In this document: positions 1-12,677 of the stretch, piece after piece
Layout: every line of letters starts with the position of its first letter
How positions within the stretch are numbered: the first letter of the stretch is position 1
From: Hypholoma sublateritium FD-334 SS-4
Taxonomy: Eukaryota; Basidiomycota; Agaricomycetes; Agaricales; Strophariaceae
NCBI GenBank assembly: GCA_000827495.1
Contig: KN817558.1
Span: forward strand, 173,564-237,563
Direction of reading: 5' to 3'
DNA length: 64,000 bases
Translations under genes and position numbers: made by a program
Notes under the pieces: model-generated
Told to the model about the DNA's origin: nothing
The model's input: only the letters and a program-made list of their open reading frames with translations
Databases searched by the model: none

Positions 1-658
1 TAATTTTTCATCAGCCATTTGTACTCAAATACTCATGGGGTATGCTACATTACATTTATAAAGTCCCAACATATCACACGCTGTATCTGATACCTTTCGT
101 CTTTATAAAACATGGATCGGATCGTATGCAAATCGTATGGCTATGTAAAAGGAATCCAGGTTGTGGCACCTGCCGCATACATAGTACACACATGTTTGAT
201 CTTTGACAATCATGATAATAAAACCTTTTATATCTTGACTATAGCGTTATCTAGGGGTTTCCACCTTCAGATTCTACGTTGTTGGCATCCCTGAGGTTGA
301 ATGCATCATGCGAAACATATATTTGTTTATTCAAGATTTCAAGTTACTTATCCGCTAAGATATCCGGACAGGATTTGAAAATAATATTCTGTCAAAAATG
401 GCAGTAAATTACCGACAGCTGACCTCCGAGTCTGCCATTTGAATCTTCACGGCGCGTGTCGAAAGTCTCTCGATACCAAGATAGTAAACACCGGCATAAC
501 AAAAGCAGTACTTTAGTATTAGACATACTTAGCTAAGGCTGAAAAAATCGATGGGATATGTCACGAGTATCATTTGTGAAAGTTCGGCGGGGAGTAAATT
601 GCCTGGTATCCAAGGCCTGGGCGCAAGGCGTGCGAATTACCCGCCCCGCTGGCCTTAT
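1..658. other. Intergenic DNA upstream of the coiled-coil gene
   Basis: Mixed-composition DNA at the window edge. Only short open frames occur and none shows protein-like sequence or consistent splice signals. It probably holds the promoter and possibly untranslated exons of the gene that follows. I see no RNA gene or repeat. Confidence 0.4.
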
Positions 659-3600
659 ATGGACAAACGTCGGTCCCGCTCTCGGTCACGTGACTGTAAC
701 ACGAGTCTTAATTACATCGCGCGCCTGAAAAACGCCTCTGCCACCTACCACAACTATCTACAAACTAACCACGAGCATCAGGAGCACATGGTCTCCGTAC
801 GAACTACCAAAGTTGCGAAGGCATCCTACGCTGACCGTGAGTACATCGATCCGCTCTCAGTTGGTTCCCAGTCCAGAAGTTTTGGCTGGTAGCACCGTGA
901 AACCTACAAAGACGCGGCTGGTGCTAATTTCATTTCATATATCAGGCGTCCTTGGCGCGTTCAGTCAACTACAGAGAGAACACAAGAAACATGCTATCCA
1001 TCCAGCTGCCCTACGCGCTCAAGGTATTCTACATGAGTCATCACAAGTTACAATCTGAAAGCCGACTAAATGACGTCACCAGTTAAAAAAGACGCGCAGG
1101 AGAAGAAGGACAAACTAGGTCCGAATTGGTCCCATTGGGTTGGTCGAGCTCTGACAAAAATGGTGCGTGTGGTGAAAGTATCGTATGACTCTATGACCGA
1201 CAGGTCTTGAAAGGGGGAGGAAGGAATTTTGGAGCCAGCCACTCCGAAAGGAAGTGTCGCTTTGACCTCGAAGGGCAAGAAAGCGTAAGAAAATGTCGAG
1301 AATGTCTGCATTATAATCTGAAAGTTCCCCTTTAGCATTGATTACGCACGGCGAGCCGTTCGACAGTCTATAGGAGCGTCTCCTGGTCGAAATGAACCTG
1401 GCCCACTGTGGAAACAAGTTGTCAGTTATAGTGCGTCAGGCACTAAGCGGCCACGAAAGTCAACAAATTACGCGGGAGAAGATTCAGAGGACTCCGATGC
1501 TTATCGTACACCGTCAAAGCGCAAATCCCCGACCAAGCGTGCCCGACTCTCAATAAAGACTCCCGGAAAAAAGTTGATCGCTAAAATGACGAAGGCGGAG
1601 GTATGTTGCTTCATAGCTTCCCCGTTCTATTGGACAAATGACGAAGACATCTTAGCTTCGAGCCGAACTCAATACCCTGCAGAAAAAAGACGTTCTAAGG
1701 ACCTTTGAAAAAGAGATGTCGCCTCTGACTGACTTAGAGTCTGACGACGACGACGTGACAACCCATTTACGGGAGGAGATAAGGGAGCGCGACGAAGAAA
1801 TCGAGAATATGAGGCGCGAGCTGTCAGCTGCGAGGAAAAGAGCATCTGCTGACACTGGAAGATTGGAAGATGAAATCCGCTTCCCTACAACTCCTCAAAT
1901 GAATTCGCGGTACGCCTTGCAGATTTCTATATCGCGCATTGGAGACATGTCTGAATTAATTTTCGTAGTACTTTCGCTCAGCCTTCTTCAACTCCGGCGG
2001 TGAACTCCGGAGCTCTTCTTACCCGTAAGGGCATGGGGGGTATTGTCCGTACAGAATCTGGATCGCACATCCCAAATATCAGTAGGCGGCCTACTCCTGC
2101 CCCGAGTTCACCGGATGCGGACATGGAATATGACGAGAGAGGGTTCACCAACGACACCAGCGGCGGCGACTTCCACCCATCCCTGGATACGACCTCCCAC
2201 GATAATGGGGGTGTGCTTATCAATTCAGCCGAAACGCGCGCCACACAAAATGGAGAACAAAGTCTATCTGGGCGTCTAGAGACAGCCGGGTCTGAGGCCC
2301 GCTTCAATCTTCAGCATCGGCTCGAGCTCGAGAATCGCGATGCCCGCATTGCAGCATTGACGGACGAGATTGGCGATCTGCAAAGACGCGTCGCTGAAGA
2401 TGCTCTTCTCGTGGGCTCGAAGGCTGCCGAAATCGCTGAACTAGAGAAGTCTGTGTCTGACCGCGTTAGCGCACTCGAAGCACTCGTCAGCGAACGCGAT
2501 GAAGTCATTGATTCTCTAGGTAATCAAAATAGAACCTACGAGGCCGAGCTGGCCGCTCTGCGAGACTCGTGGAAACGGGCCGACGAAATGGTAACAACGA
2601 CTGCGGAAAGGCTAGCGACCGCTGAGGCTCTCGTAGTCGAATTACAAGCGCAAAGAGAGAGTGAGGTACGCAAAGTGGACAACCTCACTAAATCGAGCGA
2701 GCAGCTGCTCCGAAGCAAGGACTCCATGCAGACCGAGTTGGATCGATTACGAACGAAATATACCGAAATCGAGGAAGTAAATGGGGCTCTCCTAATTGAG
2801 AAACGCAACGCCATGAACGAGGCGGAGACTCTAAGGGGAGAGGTTGACCGGTTGAATGTCACTGTCAACGAGCAAGCCCAAGCCCTAGCGCAAGCGACCG
2901 CCGATGCTCAGGTGATGCGCGGTAAAAACAGCGAGCTGGAATTCTCAATAACGCGCCATGAAGCGGAGGCTATCGAAAAACAACACTACTCTCAGAAACT
3001 CCTGGATGAGCTTAATTCTAGCGAGCGCAGCTATGCGCAAATTGTGGCCGAACTAGCCACTGTAAAAACCTCTGCCGACGAAAAATCCACTGAGCTGGAC
3101 AGTTTGAAAGATAAGATATCGACGTTGGAAGAAGGTCTGGAACGGGCGGGGAATGAGCGGGAGTCTTTGAAATCGTTCCTGGCGAAAACTACGGAAGATC
3201 TAAAATCTGAGGAAGCTAAGCGCCGCCGACTTGAGGAAGAAATTTCCGACAAGGAACGAGACTTGAATATTGCTCAAGGCGACGCTCAGAAAGCCCGTCT
3301 ACTAAACGATACCCTCGTGGCTGAGAAAGCAGCCAAAGACGACTCTATCAACCGGCTATCAGACGAGAAATCTAGCGTGGAAGGTCTTCTGTTAGTGGCC
3401 GAGACATGCGTCGATGATCTGCGAAAAAAGTTGGAGACGGACCGTATTGACTCGTCACGCGCGATATCCGCTTTGGAAGTTTCCCTTGCCTCTGCTATCT
3501 CCGACAACACAGCGACGAGGGAAGAGGTGCATCGGCTCCTGGAGGAAAAGGAAGGCTTGCAGGCGAGTTTATCCTCGGCCAATTCTCTCGTCAAGGATCT

Positions 3601-3910
3601 GGACCGCCGCGTAGAAGTCGAGCGCACGGAGAAGTCCGCGGCCAATGCCGATTTGCTAACGGCAGAGGCTAGAGCGCTGGAACGCCAGGAAGAACTCAAC
3701 AAACTCAAAGAGGCTAAAAAATACGACGAGCAAACCATCTTCACCCTGAAAGATCTCTTCAAGAATTTGAGGGATTCACAATCCAAAGCATTTGCGGATT
3801 TCGAAGCCCAGGTAGGTTTCTGTTACGTACTAAACGTTTGGCATACTCAAACTCGGCGGATTTTATGACAGGTCGATGCTGCTTCACCGTTTACCAATTC
3901 TCCAGCATGA
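659..3910 (+). CDS. Long coiled-coil protein with winged-helix-like N-terminus
   Basis: Role unknown. Six exons join in phase from 1070: 1070-1162, 1214-1284, 1336-1600, 1656-1909, 1969-3811 and 3872-3910 (854 codons plus stop). The frame clearly continues upstream: an exon ending near 888, an intron with a branch site to about 946, then an exon whose frame crosses an intron (about 1024-1083, branch CTAAAT) into the 1070 reading frame. The true start is therefore upstream; the ATG at 659 is only a candidate. The N-terminal part has a helix, turn and wing pattern (GRALTKMGEEGILE followed by GSVALTSKGKKA), resembling a winged helix. A basic Ser/Arg/Lys-rich stretch follows. About 600 residues of uninterrupted Glu/Lys/Leu heptads then form a predicted long coiled coil. 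Possible roles are nuclear scaffold, septum or spindle protein; the sequence does not decide. Confidence 0.7.
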
Positions 3911-6803
3911 CTTTGAAGTGCTGCTTGTCGATTACAATCCAGCCACTAGTACTATATCAACTCCATCTAATTGACAATGTCAACGTTGACCGATATCATT
4001 AATTCTTGAAGACGAAGTAACTCACTTGTTCTATAATTATAACCTGGTTATATAAATGGTCAAGAACGTTTGAGTTTTGAGTTTCGACATGAAAGATGTC
4101 ATGTTAACTGCATAATTCGATGCCGGTGTGAACCTCGCAATGATATGTCCCGTATGAAACCATTTGCCGCATAAAAACGCGTAGTAGAAAAGTTAAGGTT
4201 CATGCCGTATATCGACTGGATAAACCACCCTAAATTCGGTAAGTCGTTATCCGAAAGGGATGTAAAGTATAGCCATGAAGTCCATGATATTCTGCCTTAG
4301 TTCTGCCCGAACTTCGCACTGGATACGACACTTACAACGAAAGATCTCTACCAGTTTCTTATTTTAAAACAACTTCTCAAAATGTCCTGACTATTTGCGA
4401 CTCTGGATTCGAGGTCTGCGATTTTCGTGGATGGTCCCAGATGGCCACGCTTGGGTCCCGCCTGGTTGCCGACAGGACCGCCGGAACATAAAACGCCATT
4501 ATGTCAGGGGCATTACGTTGAACATGTCAGTGGTAAGAGTGCCTAGACTGCCTAGGAGCGTAAATCTCTTCGGCTGCGTATTTTGCATCGCCCCCGTCGG
4601 CTTCGGCAATTCAAAAGAGTTCATGAGAGTTCTTGGAGAGTCACAGCCGTTTCAAAATTCAAATGGTGGCTTCAAAGTTCAAGTTATATAAGTAATATAT
4701 AATCAATTGGCTAGCGCCATTGCCACTGCGCAGTGAACGCACAGAGATTTCGCAGACTGCACCAGACTCGGACATATCCGTACTCTGGCAGTCCGATGTC
4801 TTTGAGACTGTATATGTATTTGTCCGTAAAAACTGGAGCGGCAATCTACTTACACCGAGGTAGTATCGCAGATAACTGAGCTCGAATTCTTGTCGAATTC
4901 GATTTCTCTATGATTCCGTTGGCTTGACTATTCCAGCGCAGCCGCCCACAAGCGCACGGCACTACACACCCTTGAGGGCCTAGACGCGTTTCACCCATTC
5001 TGTTTTTGCAGGAGATGGTAGCAACGCATGCGGGATTGACGATTCTATTGCCCAGGGGTAACAAATAAAAAGTAAATAGATACGGACCTCAAGATATCGC
5101 CGTCGCACGCACGCCACAGCGTGCGCATCCCGTAGTATCAGTAGCGCTGCCAATTTCGGCTTTACACCCAAGCTGCGCTTCAACACATACGCGGTCAAAC
5201 AGTGGTCCATGGACATTGTCGTCAATGGTGAGTGTTGTAGATCTAGTATAGGGGATTTCATCCCATGCGCCTACGATTTTCAAAGGCAACAGGCGTACCT
5301 TAGCACCACTCGATATAATGAAATGAAGAATTCATGCGGATTATCTTGGGATTTTCATGTTCTTCATCATTTGTGCAGCCCTTAGAAACCGGATTACGTC
5401 ATAGATAGCCCTAGTTGAGTCATTCGTGATAAGTTTGTTCATATCTTACCTCTGTAGTGTATCAGAACGCTGTGCGGGGAGCCAAATTAATATCAATTCA
5501 GATATTCGAAATAGCTGTTGGTACATGCCTTCAATCCCATCACTCTCACGACTGAAAGATAATCTATATGTACCTCCCAGTGACTTGCATATAGATTAGC
5601 GCGTAGCGTACATAATATGTGACATCACCCAAATACCATTGAACTCTTTTAGTAGAGGATGTGTGTTGCGAAATATGACGAGGTTTAATGTTGCCTTCGT
5701 TGCGAGGATGGAATTGGATACAGTAGTAATGTCATCCGAAAAGAGGGATGCAGGGGTCGCGAGAAGCCGCCTCTTAAGCTTATCGGGCAATGGAAAGATA
5801 GTAGTGTTGGGAAGAGAAGCTCAGTTAAGGCAAAACATGGCAGCGGAACAAGACACGTGGATCGGAGGGCCCATAACAACGTGGCAACAACGTGCTCTGT
5901 TCCGCTCCTTCTGTCCCAAAGCCCCCCGGGTTGGATACCTCGTCGATTTCCTTGGTTTTTCCATTCGACATCCCCTTGGAATCGAGCATGACTGGGGAGC
6001 CCGGCCACCGATTAGTGAATAGATGGCAACGATATCTACAGACCCCTCGATTTTTTGAAAATTCGAGTTGGCAGCCACGAGTTAACTGAGAGGGGGTGAT
6101 TTCAAGTAGCAAATATGAGGAGGCTACTATTCCGGTCCTACATCACTTTAGTGACTCACTAGCACGAAAAAATCTACCGCCGGATTTGCGCCGGCAAGCA
6201 AAATTTAGAAAATAACATTCCCAGAGCAATGTCACCTTGGTCATTTAATCCCGTTCCGTGAACATGGGATTTGCGGGGAACGGCCGGACGGTAATACCAA
6301 GGGAATACTGGACAGGTTGGTCCGTTGTATGTTTTTGCATGTTGCTCTGGATTTTAAGTTTTGTTCCACAAGCTACCTAGGATGTCATGAAATTAAGCAC
6401 CCAGCTGTTCGGTTTATCTCCGAGCCGGAAAATGTCATTGAATTGAGTATCCATTGAGACATCGGATCTGCCTGACCACGATCAGGTTTACCTCCAAGCC
6501 AGACAGTATCCAAGGATTCCAAGCCATTTCACCTACGTCCGATATGCTTTCGCAAATAGGCTGAATTACGGAATCCTCTCTGCGGGCCTCCATATGGAGC
6601 CCTTGCCGATTTTTGTGTCCCTTGACAATGGGCGCTGGTCTCTTAGCCCTGTTTACAGCCATCTTTGCTGTTTCACGCGACCATGAGATCGATCGAACAT
6701 AATCCTTTGCTGAAGATCTCAACCGTGTAGCGGAGGCTTTTATGTTGGTCGGCGGAACCCTTTAAAGAGGGGCCGGCTCACGAGTTTTCCGAATCATCAC
6801 ATC
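3911..6803. other. 2.9 kb intergenic stretch without a supported gene
   Basis: Short open frames are scattered on both strands (longest about 127 codons near 5639-6022), but none has codon bias, splice signals or family resemblance that I trust. Small inverted repeats occur near 6180 (GCCGG/CCGGC) and 6252-6285 (CCGTTCC/GGAACGG). There may be decayed mobile DNA here, but I cannot identify any. Confidence 0.4.
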
Positions 6804-7776
6804 ATGGTTTTCCGTCTGCCCTCTCAATTAGAAACTCTCGTCCCCCCTCCGTACGATCAGCGTACTCAACCCCCTCCATGGCGAGGTTCGATTGTTGTGA
6901 GCGGGATGCGAAGCTCTGACAGGGGCAGCAACCAGCAGATTCAAGTCACTGCAGTCGAGACCGACGGCGAAAAGTACGCCTTGCATGCATTGTCGGGATA
7001 CATCTCTGATTTGAACACATCCTAGCAGGGCACAACAATGGCCATCTGCTTTCTATGCCACTGTCTTGCACGATCAGCCAGTACTAGGAGAGTTTCGCGC
7101 TTGGATGAAAACTTTAGTCCACCCGCTTCCGCTCTGCACTTTCATGCCGAACCGTCTACGCGATGTCAATCTCAATACGGTCAACCAGACCACCTTCCGC
7201 TCTTTATCGAGTATGCTCCATGAAAATCAAGCTGTATGTTCTCGTTTTATTGCACCGCGAACGTCGCGCTCATGCCGCGCGCGCGCTTTTCAGGTCGCTG
7301 TTGCCTCTTGGGCTCCGAATACGTTCATTGGTTCCGGGATGGTTATATACCCGTCCTCGAACTCTAGCGCAGTTCTCATAGGTGCACTGTTCTTCGACAC
7401 CTCGTTCCCTCCTTTTATCGGATATGTTTCGTCTCCTGTTTCGCCCATTTCGTCTCTTGCAATGCAGCCATCTAGACACGGCCCGTATCAACAACGGGTT
7501 GTCGCAGTCCCTCCTTACGATGGTTCCTCACCACACCGCCACGCTCCTTCCTTGTCCCCTCACCGTTCAGACCATAACAGCCCAATAGAGCAGCCAATTG
7601 CTGCTCACCGCCAGGAGCATTACCACCGATATAATGTGCCCCGTCCAGGCCACCCGGGATACGCTGACCTCGGCCAGGCCTCTTCTTCCCAGATCGGGTG
7701 GACGTCTAACGTCAAAACAGAGGATGAAAATAATTACAGCAGCTATCCATCCCACCAAAACCCGCCCTACCCTTAA
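6804..7776 (+). CDS. Unknown 286-residue protein with disordered Pro/His/Ser-rich tail
   Basis: Exons 6804-6973, 7026-7233 and 7294-7776 join in phase. The second intron is 60 bases and carries no stop in frame, so a retained-intron form would insert 20 residues. The first half looks folded: motifs include QWPSAFYATVLHDQPVLGEF and GSGMVIYPSSNSSAVLIGAL. The second half is low-complexity, rich in Pro, His, Ser and Tyr, as in fungal regulatory tails. The alternation of a hydrophobic strand with a glycine loop recalls the activator-binding domain of Mediator subunit 25, but this is only an impression and I do not assign it. The ATG at 6804 is the first in frame and lies just after a short AT-rich leader. 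Confidence 0.65.
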
Positions 7777-8142
7777 ATCAGGTAAATGGCCTGAATAAAC
7801 GCTCTCTGGCACCGACAATCCTTATCCGACTTCGTTCTTTCCACGACAATCTCCGTGTCGCAGATCCACTCTTTGTTGCTCCATATCTTTTGGGCGTCCG
7901 CGCCATCATACCCAGCTTTGAGCTTTCTGTTATCCCTACTGTATCAAACAACACCCGCTCGCTCTGTTTACCGTCCCTAGACAAAAATCCTTCGCTCCCC
8001 CCGGTCTAATTTCCTCGTGTCTTAAACCAGTGTAGCAATATAACCTCGCTCCTCGAATTGTATCAATCTAGTCATGGCCAGAATGTATTTATTGAGTTTT
8101 ATATTTATATGTCTAGTCCGATGATCATACACCTCTCCCATT
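7777..8142. other. Convergent intergenic spacer
   Basis: About 365 bases between two genes that converge. It must contain the 3' ends of both transcripts. I see no gene or repeat in it. Confidence 0.5.
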
Positions 8143-8961
8143 TCAAGCGGAATCCTTCGACGAGCCAGCCACCTCCTTCGTGCCTTTGCGTGCCTGCGCC
8201 TCCTGCTTGTATTGACTGGGAACAAGCGCGAGGCCTAAGCCGTAGAGGACCCAAAATACCTACGAGCGCCACACGTCAGATACAATTTAAACGCGCAGAA
8301 GATGCGTCATCAGATGGACTCACGATAACAAGCGCCAGCCAGGCGTGCTTTGCTGACTCAGGTACCTTGTGTAAGCCCCCCGTGGCGAACGCCCACTCGG
8401 TGAAGAGGCCGTAATGAACCTGTGATGCGCGCGTTGAGCGGTGATGTTACACGACAGCCGGCGCAAGGCGCCTTACCTGCCACTGCGCGCACGCGAAAAT
8501 TACGAGGCCGAGAATTGCGTGTAGGTAGGCGTGGGGTGGGCGGTGTCCGCGGAAGACGCTCGGCAGCTTCGCGGCGTGAGCGACCACACCGATGAAGATC
8601 TGCACCACGTATAGGATGAGCAGCGCCAGGCCCATCTTTTCGTGGGGGTCTTTGTAGTGGCCGAGCCCGTACGCCGTCGTTGTCTTGCGGCCAAAGGACC
8701 ACCCAACGAATATCACAGGCGCTGAGATGACCAACTGGATGATCGAGTGCGCGTAGAACCATCTGCAGAGAGGCTGAATTGGCATCAAACATCCGCAGGG
8801 CGGCAGGTAGACACTCACTTGTAGGGCAACGTCCTAGAGTACCTCGCAACCAGCGTCCCAATAGGAAGCAAAATGAGGAACCCGATTGTGCATAGAATGG
8901 CATGGTTCCGGGCTCGTTTCTCAATATCCGAAAGCGGGATGTGGATGGGGAAGTCAGACAT
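8143..8961 (-). CDS. Cytochrome b561-type membrane protein
   Basis: Predicted 213-residue membrane haem protein moving electrons across a membrane, by analogy with the cytochrome b561/ferric-reductase transmembrane family. Exons on the minus strand are 8961-8819, 8762-8477, 8419-8324 and 8259-8143, all in phase. About five hydrophobic segments are visible, starting with an N-terminal one (ILCTIGFLILLPIGTLVARY). Conserved histidines fall in positions typical of the haem ligands: WFYAHS in helix 2, HYKDPHEKMG before helix 3, and HRPPHAYLHAILG in helix 4. There is no signal peptide and no DOMON domain, so this is the stand-alone form and not the CBD9-like fusion. Substrate and membrane are unknown. 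Confidence 0.85.
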
Positions 8962-9503
8962 TACGGCCAGCTACTGGTGGAGGAGGCGACGTGGGTGGTG
9001 GGTGGCGGCAAGAACGATGGTGGATGCGAACAAGGCCTGGGTGGTTCGACATAAGTATGCATTACTAGTGTGTGAGCCGCAGCACTCCTGGCATGTCGGC
9101 GTCGGTCAAATCATAGTCTATATCAGCTACTGTGATGTTCAGAACACGGTTTGCTTGAAATATAGGAATTGTGATTGGGCGGAGAGGGACATAGCCGTTT
9201 AACGGCAGCATATTCCCAAGGCTTTCCGGAACGGAACAGGAGTTCCCGGACTTCCGGCATGGTTGTTCGTGGGGAATGCCTTGCACCTGAAGCATGTAGT
9301 CAACAGATCAGTGGAGCGACATGATCAACAGACTCAGAAGGGATCGGAAATGGATGAAAAACGAGGTATAATTGGTGACCAGGCGCGCCGCAGCATACAC
9401 GATATATAAGCGCAACACATCGATTATGACGAGAGAAAAACACAAAAATACAAAGATAACACTGCACCAGAAAACAAATTGCCTATTGCTAACAGTGGCC
9501 CGA
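8962..9503. other. Intergenic spacer with cytochrome b561 promoter
   Basis: About 540 bases between the start of the cytochrome b561 gene and the stop of the kinesin gene, both on the minus strand. No supported coding frame. Confidence 0.45.
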
Positions 9504-12500
9504 TTACGACACGACGTTGCGTCTGCTCTTCCTAGGCAGCACCATTTCCTCCGTTTCGTCCTCCGAGCTGACGTTCACCACCGGCGTGGCTGGTACGTAG
9601 CGTTTCTGCCGCTTCATCGGCGTCTGTGCCGGGGACGCGCCGCCGACGTCCGCGGCATCTGTGTACGAGCGCTTGCTCTTATTCGGGCTATCCATGTTCG
9701 TTGATTCCGCGCCGAACATACCAGCGCCAGGCGCGTCACGGTGCTTCCCAGCGATGGCCCCACACTCGTCCACTTCCATTGCATCATCGGCTGGCGCGTT
9801 CTCACGGGCCAAATTAGACTTCGATCTTTTCTTGGTCTTGGGCTGCCTAGTACGCTTGGGCGACGGCACGAACTCCTTGTTGTTCTTGACGGCCCACTCA
9901 ATTTCGATGATCCTGTGCCCATGGATTACCAACCACACGGGAGGAGAAAAAGAAAGGAGACGAACGTCAGCTGCGCGTGCGGGCATATGATAGTTTAAGG
10001 AGAAAGACGTGAATAACGAAGAGTATCCACCTCTCTTTCAGCTTGATATTGTCTGGAACGTAGGTCTCTGCTTTGCGGTACAGGTCCAGAGCCACGTCGA
10101 GGTCGCCCCTAGGCAATGATGTCAGCGAGCGTCATACCTCAAGCCATTCGCAACAATCGGCCTACTTTTCCGAATGCGCACGCGCCAGCGCGACGTAGGC
10201 ACGCCCCGTCTTCTTCTTCGATACCGGAGAAAGGACGTCAGCAAGTGCAGTTTCCTTAGTTCCTCGTTCGCTGGACAATACTCTGAACCGACCGCAAATG
10301 GCGCTGGAAACAAGTAACGACGTACTATTTCTTCTCAAGCTCATGCAGGCGGTTTTTCAGTTCGTCGTCCAGGTCCTTATGCCGCTTTAGGAGGGGCGTC
10401 AGCACCCCGGAGGGAAGACTGTTCTCCTTTGTGGGTGATTTAGACCGGGATCTGGCAACGTGGTCCGCCGTGGCCCGCTCTGTCTTCTCGCGGACCTCTT
10501 CCTCTGCCCTCTGGCGCTCACGCTCAGCTAATCGCCTAGTAACTTCTGCCTCCACGGCGGCCTCCACCGCCTTGGATATCTGTGCCCCATTCGCAGTGTC
10601 AGCGCGGGAGGCCTCGATAGTAGATACGCGTGGATAAAATAACAGCCGCGAAACGCACCCTGTCGTCGATCTCCTTTTCGGTCATCCCGAAGCCCAAGCT
10701 GGCAGAGCCGTCGCTGTCGCCTTCCGCGATTTTTTCGCTCATGCCCATGGCCTTGCGGCTCGGCCCTCCGCCAGCGGGCAATCCGAAGGGTTGATACACC
10801 CCCTGTCCGCCGACGGAGGACATGCGGTGCGATCTGGATACGGGCACCAGCGACGGGCGCGCGCGGCGGTCACCCGACCCCGATGCGCCAGTCGTAGAGA
10901 TCGCCTGCAAAATCGCAGGCGCAGGCTTCGCAGCAGGCGGCTGAATCGCAGCAGCAGCGAAGTGCGGCTTGGGCGCGGGCCGGTTGTCTGTGGGAAAAAT
11001 GGACAAAACGCGTAAGTTGAAAGAGTCGTTCAGTTCGTCAGGCGCGGATTTGACTTGCCACGCTCGTTAACGACGGGGCGATTCTCGACGTTCTTCGTGC
11101 GAACTGCGAAGCTGGTGATAAGCTACAGTCAGTGACGCGGACAGGTGGGGCAGAGAGAAAGCATACTTGAGGGTGTTCAGGGTGTCTTGTCGGAATTTGA
11201 TGCCGGGTGCAAGGTTGCAAATCAGAAGCCCGACAGAGGACCCACCCAATGCATCTTGAAGGATGCGTGTTAGCTTCGAGTTTCGGTAGGGAATGCGCGA
11301 CTATCAGAAATTAATTAGCAACGGTCTCGTGAAAATTGTTTATGAACGTACGGCGCCTTGATTCAGCGCATGTACAACTTGTCCGAGAACGCTCAGAGAT
11401 TTATTGATTGCAGCCGATTCCGCCATTCGTGATGGATCATTGCCAGTCAGCTGAGAGTTAATCTGTCAAGAAACTTCTATCATAATTGTTTGTTACTCTC
11501 ACCTTATTATTCTCTGAGCCGGCGAGATCTACCAGATTGATCTTGCCTGTCAATGCTAGTGGTGCATGAGCGACAGCAACTCCGGAACGTAGCTGGGAAC
11601 GTACTCGTGTTTGCGATATGATCCAACATTGTCACTTCAATGGTCAGAACTGCATGCGATCGAGATGAAGCGTGGTTCAAGTTGGTAGAACCGACAGATC
11701 GGTGTTTGGTAGCGGCACTACTTTGCGTGAGCGAGCGGCATGGTAGGATAATTGGGATCGACTTACTTGTAAATGCTCTCAAACTCCTCGACGTCGGAGA
11801 TAGGTATCTTACTCAGGTTGGCGACGAATACCATACCGCTGTCATTTTCGCGGACAGGAAGTTTGGGGGCCTAGAAAACTCTTTCAGCAGAAAGATAGAG
11901 ATATTTTGAAAGGGGCTAACATTTTCTCGTGTGACGAGTAGGTCATAAACTTCATCTTTGTAGATCTCCATGTACGAAACGGTAAATGAGGTTTCGTATT
12001 TCTGTATGCCTGCCTTCTTGTCGAACATTCCCTACAGCAACAAGATGTGAGATTCCACGAACGAGGGTTCTGCAAGCGAAATGTGGACAGGTTGCTAGTA
12101 GATAAATAGGTACGCTAGTTATTTGCAGAGCAGCAACCACCATTCGGACCATTGTTTTTTCACGGAGAGCGAAATTGATACAGAATTAGAGCAGCACTCA
12201 CGCGGACTGTTCTGGGAATGACACCAGGATCTCCCTTGGTTCCTTGCATAGTGTGTGTTTTGCCGGATGAAGTCACGCCATAAGCAAAGATTGTAACTGT
12301 CTGCTAAGCCATTAGGTGCCCGAAAAAGACATGGTTGATGCACCACGCACCACGCCGTTGTACACAATATCCAGCAACGGCTCGACGTCATTCCTGTAAA
12401 TCTCCTGCTGGGTCGAGTCTTGGTCATAGCAGCTTGTGAACCTGAGACAGCTAGTTCAATATAGGCCTGAGGGAAAATATCTCTGTGCTCACGGAAACTT

Positions 12501-12677
12501 GAATATCTGAGTGGGGTCTCTGGGGTTTGCAACGGTAATAAAGCTAGAACCAGTAGTCGAGCTGGAGGAACTACCAGTTGTGTTCGAGGGGTGGATGATC
12601 TTCACCGACTCGTCGTCGAGCTCGCCATCGATCCTGGGTCGGAGACGAGCAGCAATCCTGACTTTGGCAGACGCCAT
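9504..12677 (-). CDS. Kinesin-10 (KIF22/Kid-like) motor protein
   Basis: Microtubule motor, probably acting on the spindle or chromosome arms. Fifteen small exons encode roughly 740 residues. From ATG 12677 the motor begins [10 protein letters not shown]. The P-loop region reads [13 protein letters not shown], switch I NHASSRSH, and switch II VDLAGSE. The motor ends [17 protein letters not shown], which is the form seen in the Kid/kinesin-10 class and the main reason for that assignment. A low-complexity stretch, a short Glu/Arg coiled coil (about 10360-10560) and a helical repeat follow ([20 protein letters not shown] then [14 protein letters not shown]), which looks like a tetratricopeptide-type hairpin. 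The tail is basic, with likely nuclear localisation signals ([13 protein letters not shown]). One intron, 11058-10988, begins GC instead of GT. Confidence 0.88.
10988..11058 (-). other. GC-AG intron in the kinesin gene
   Basis: The exon coding for the end of the motor neck stops at 11059. The intron starts GCAAGT and ends CACAG. Phase is kept only with this GC donor; no GT donor nearby restores the frame into the next exon. GCAAGT is the usual form of rare GC-AG introns. Confidence 0.7.

Noticed and set aside
5639..6112. Cluster of overlapping 85-127 codon frames
   Set aside because: Open in four frames over the same bases with no protein-like pattern; left as intergenic.
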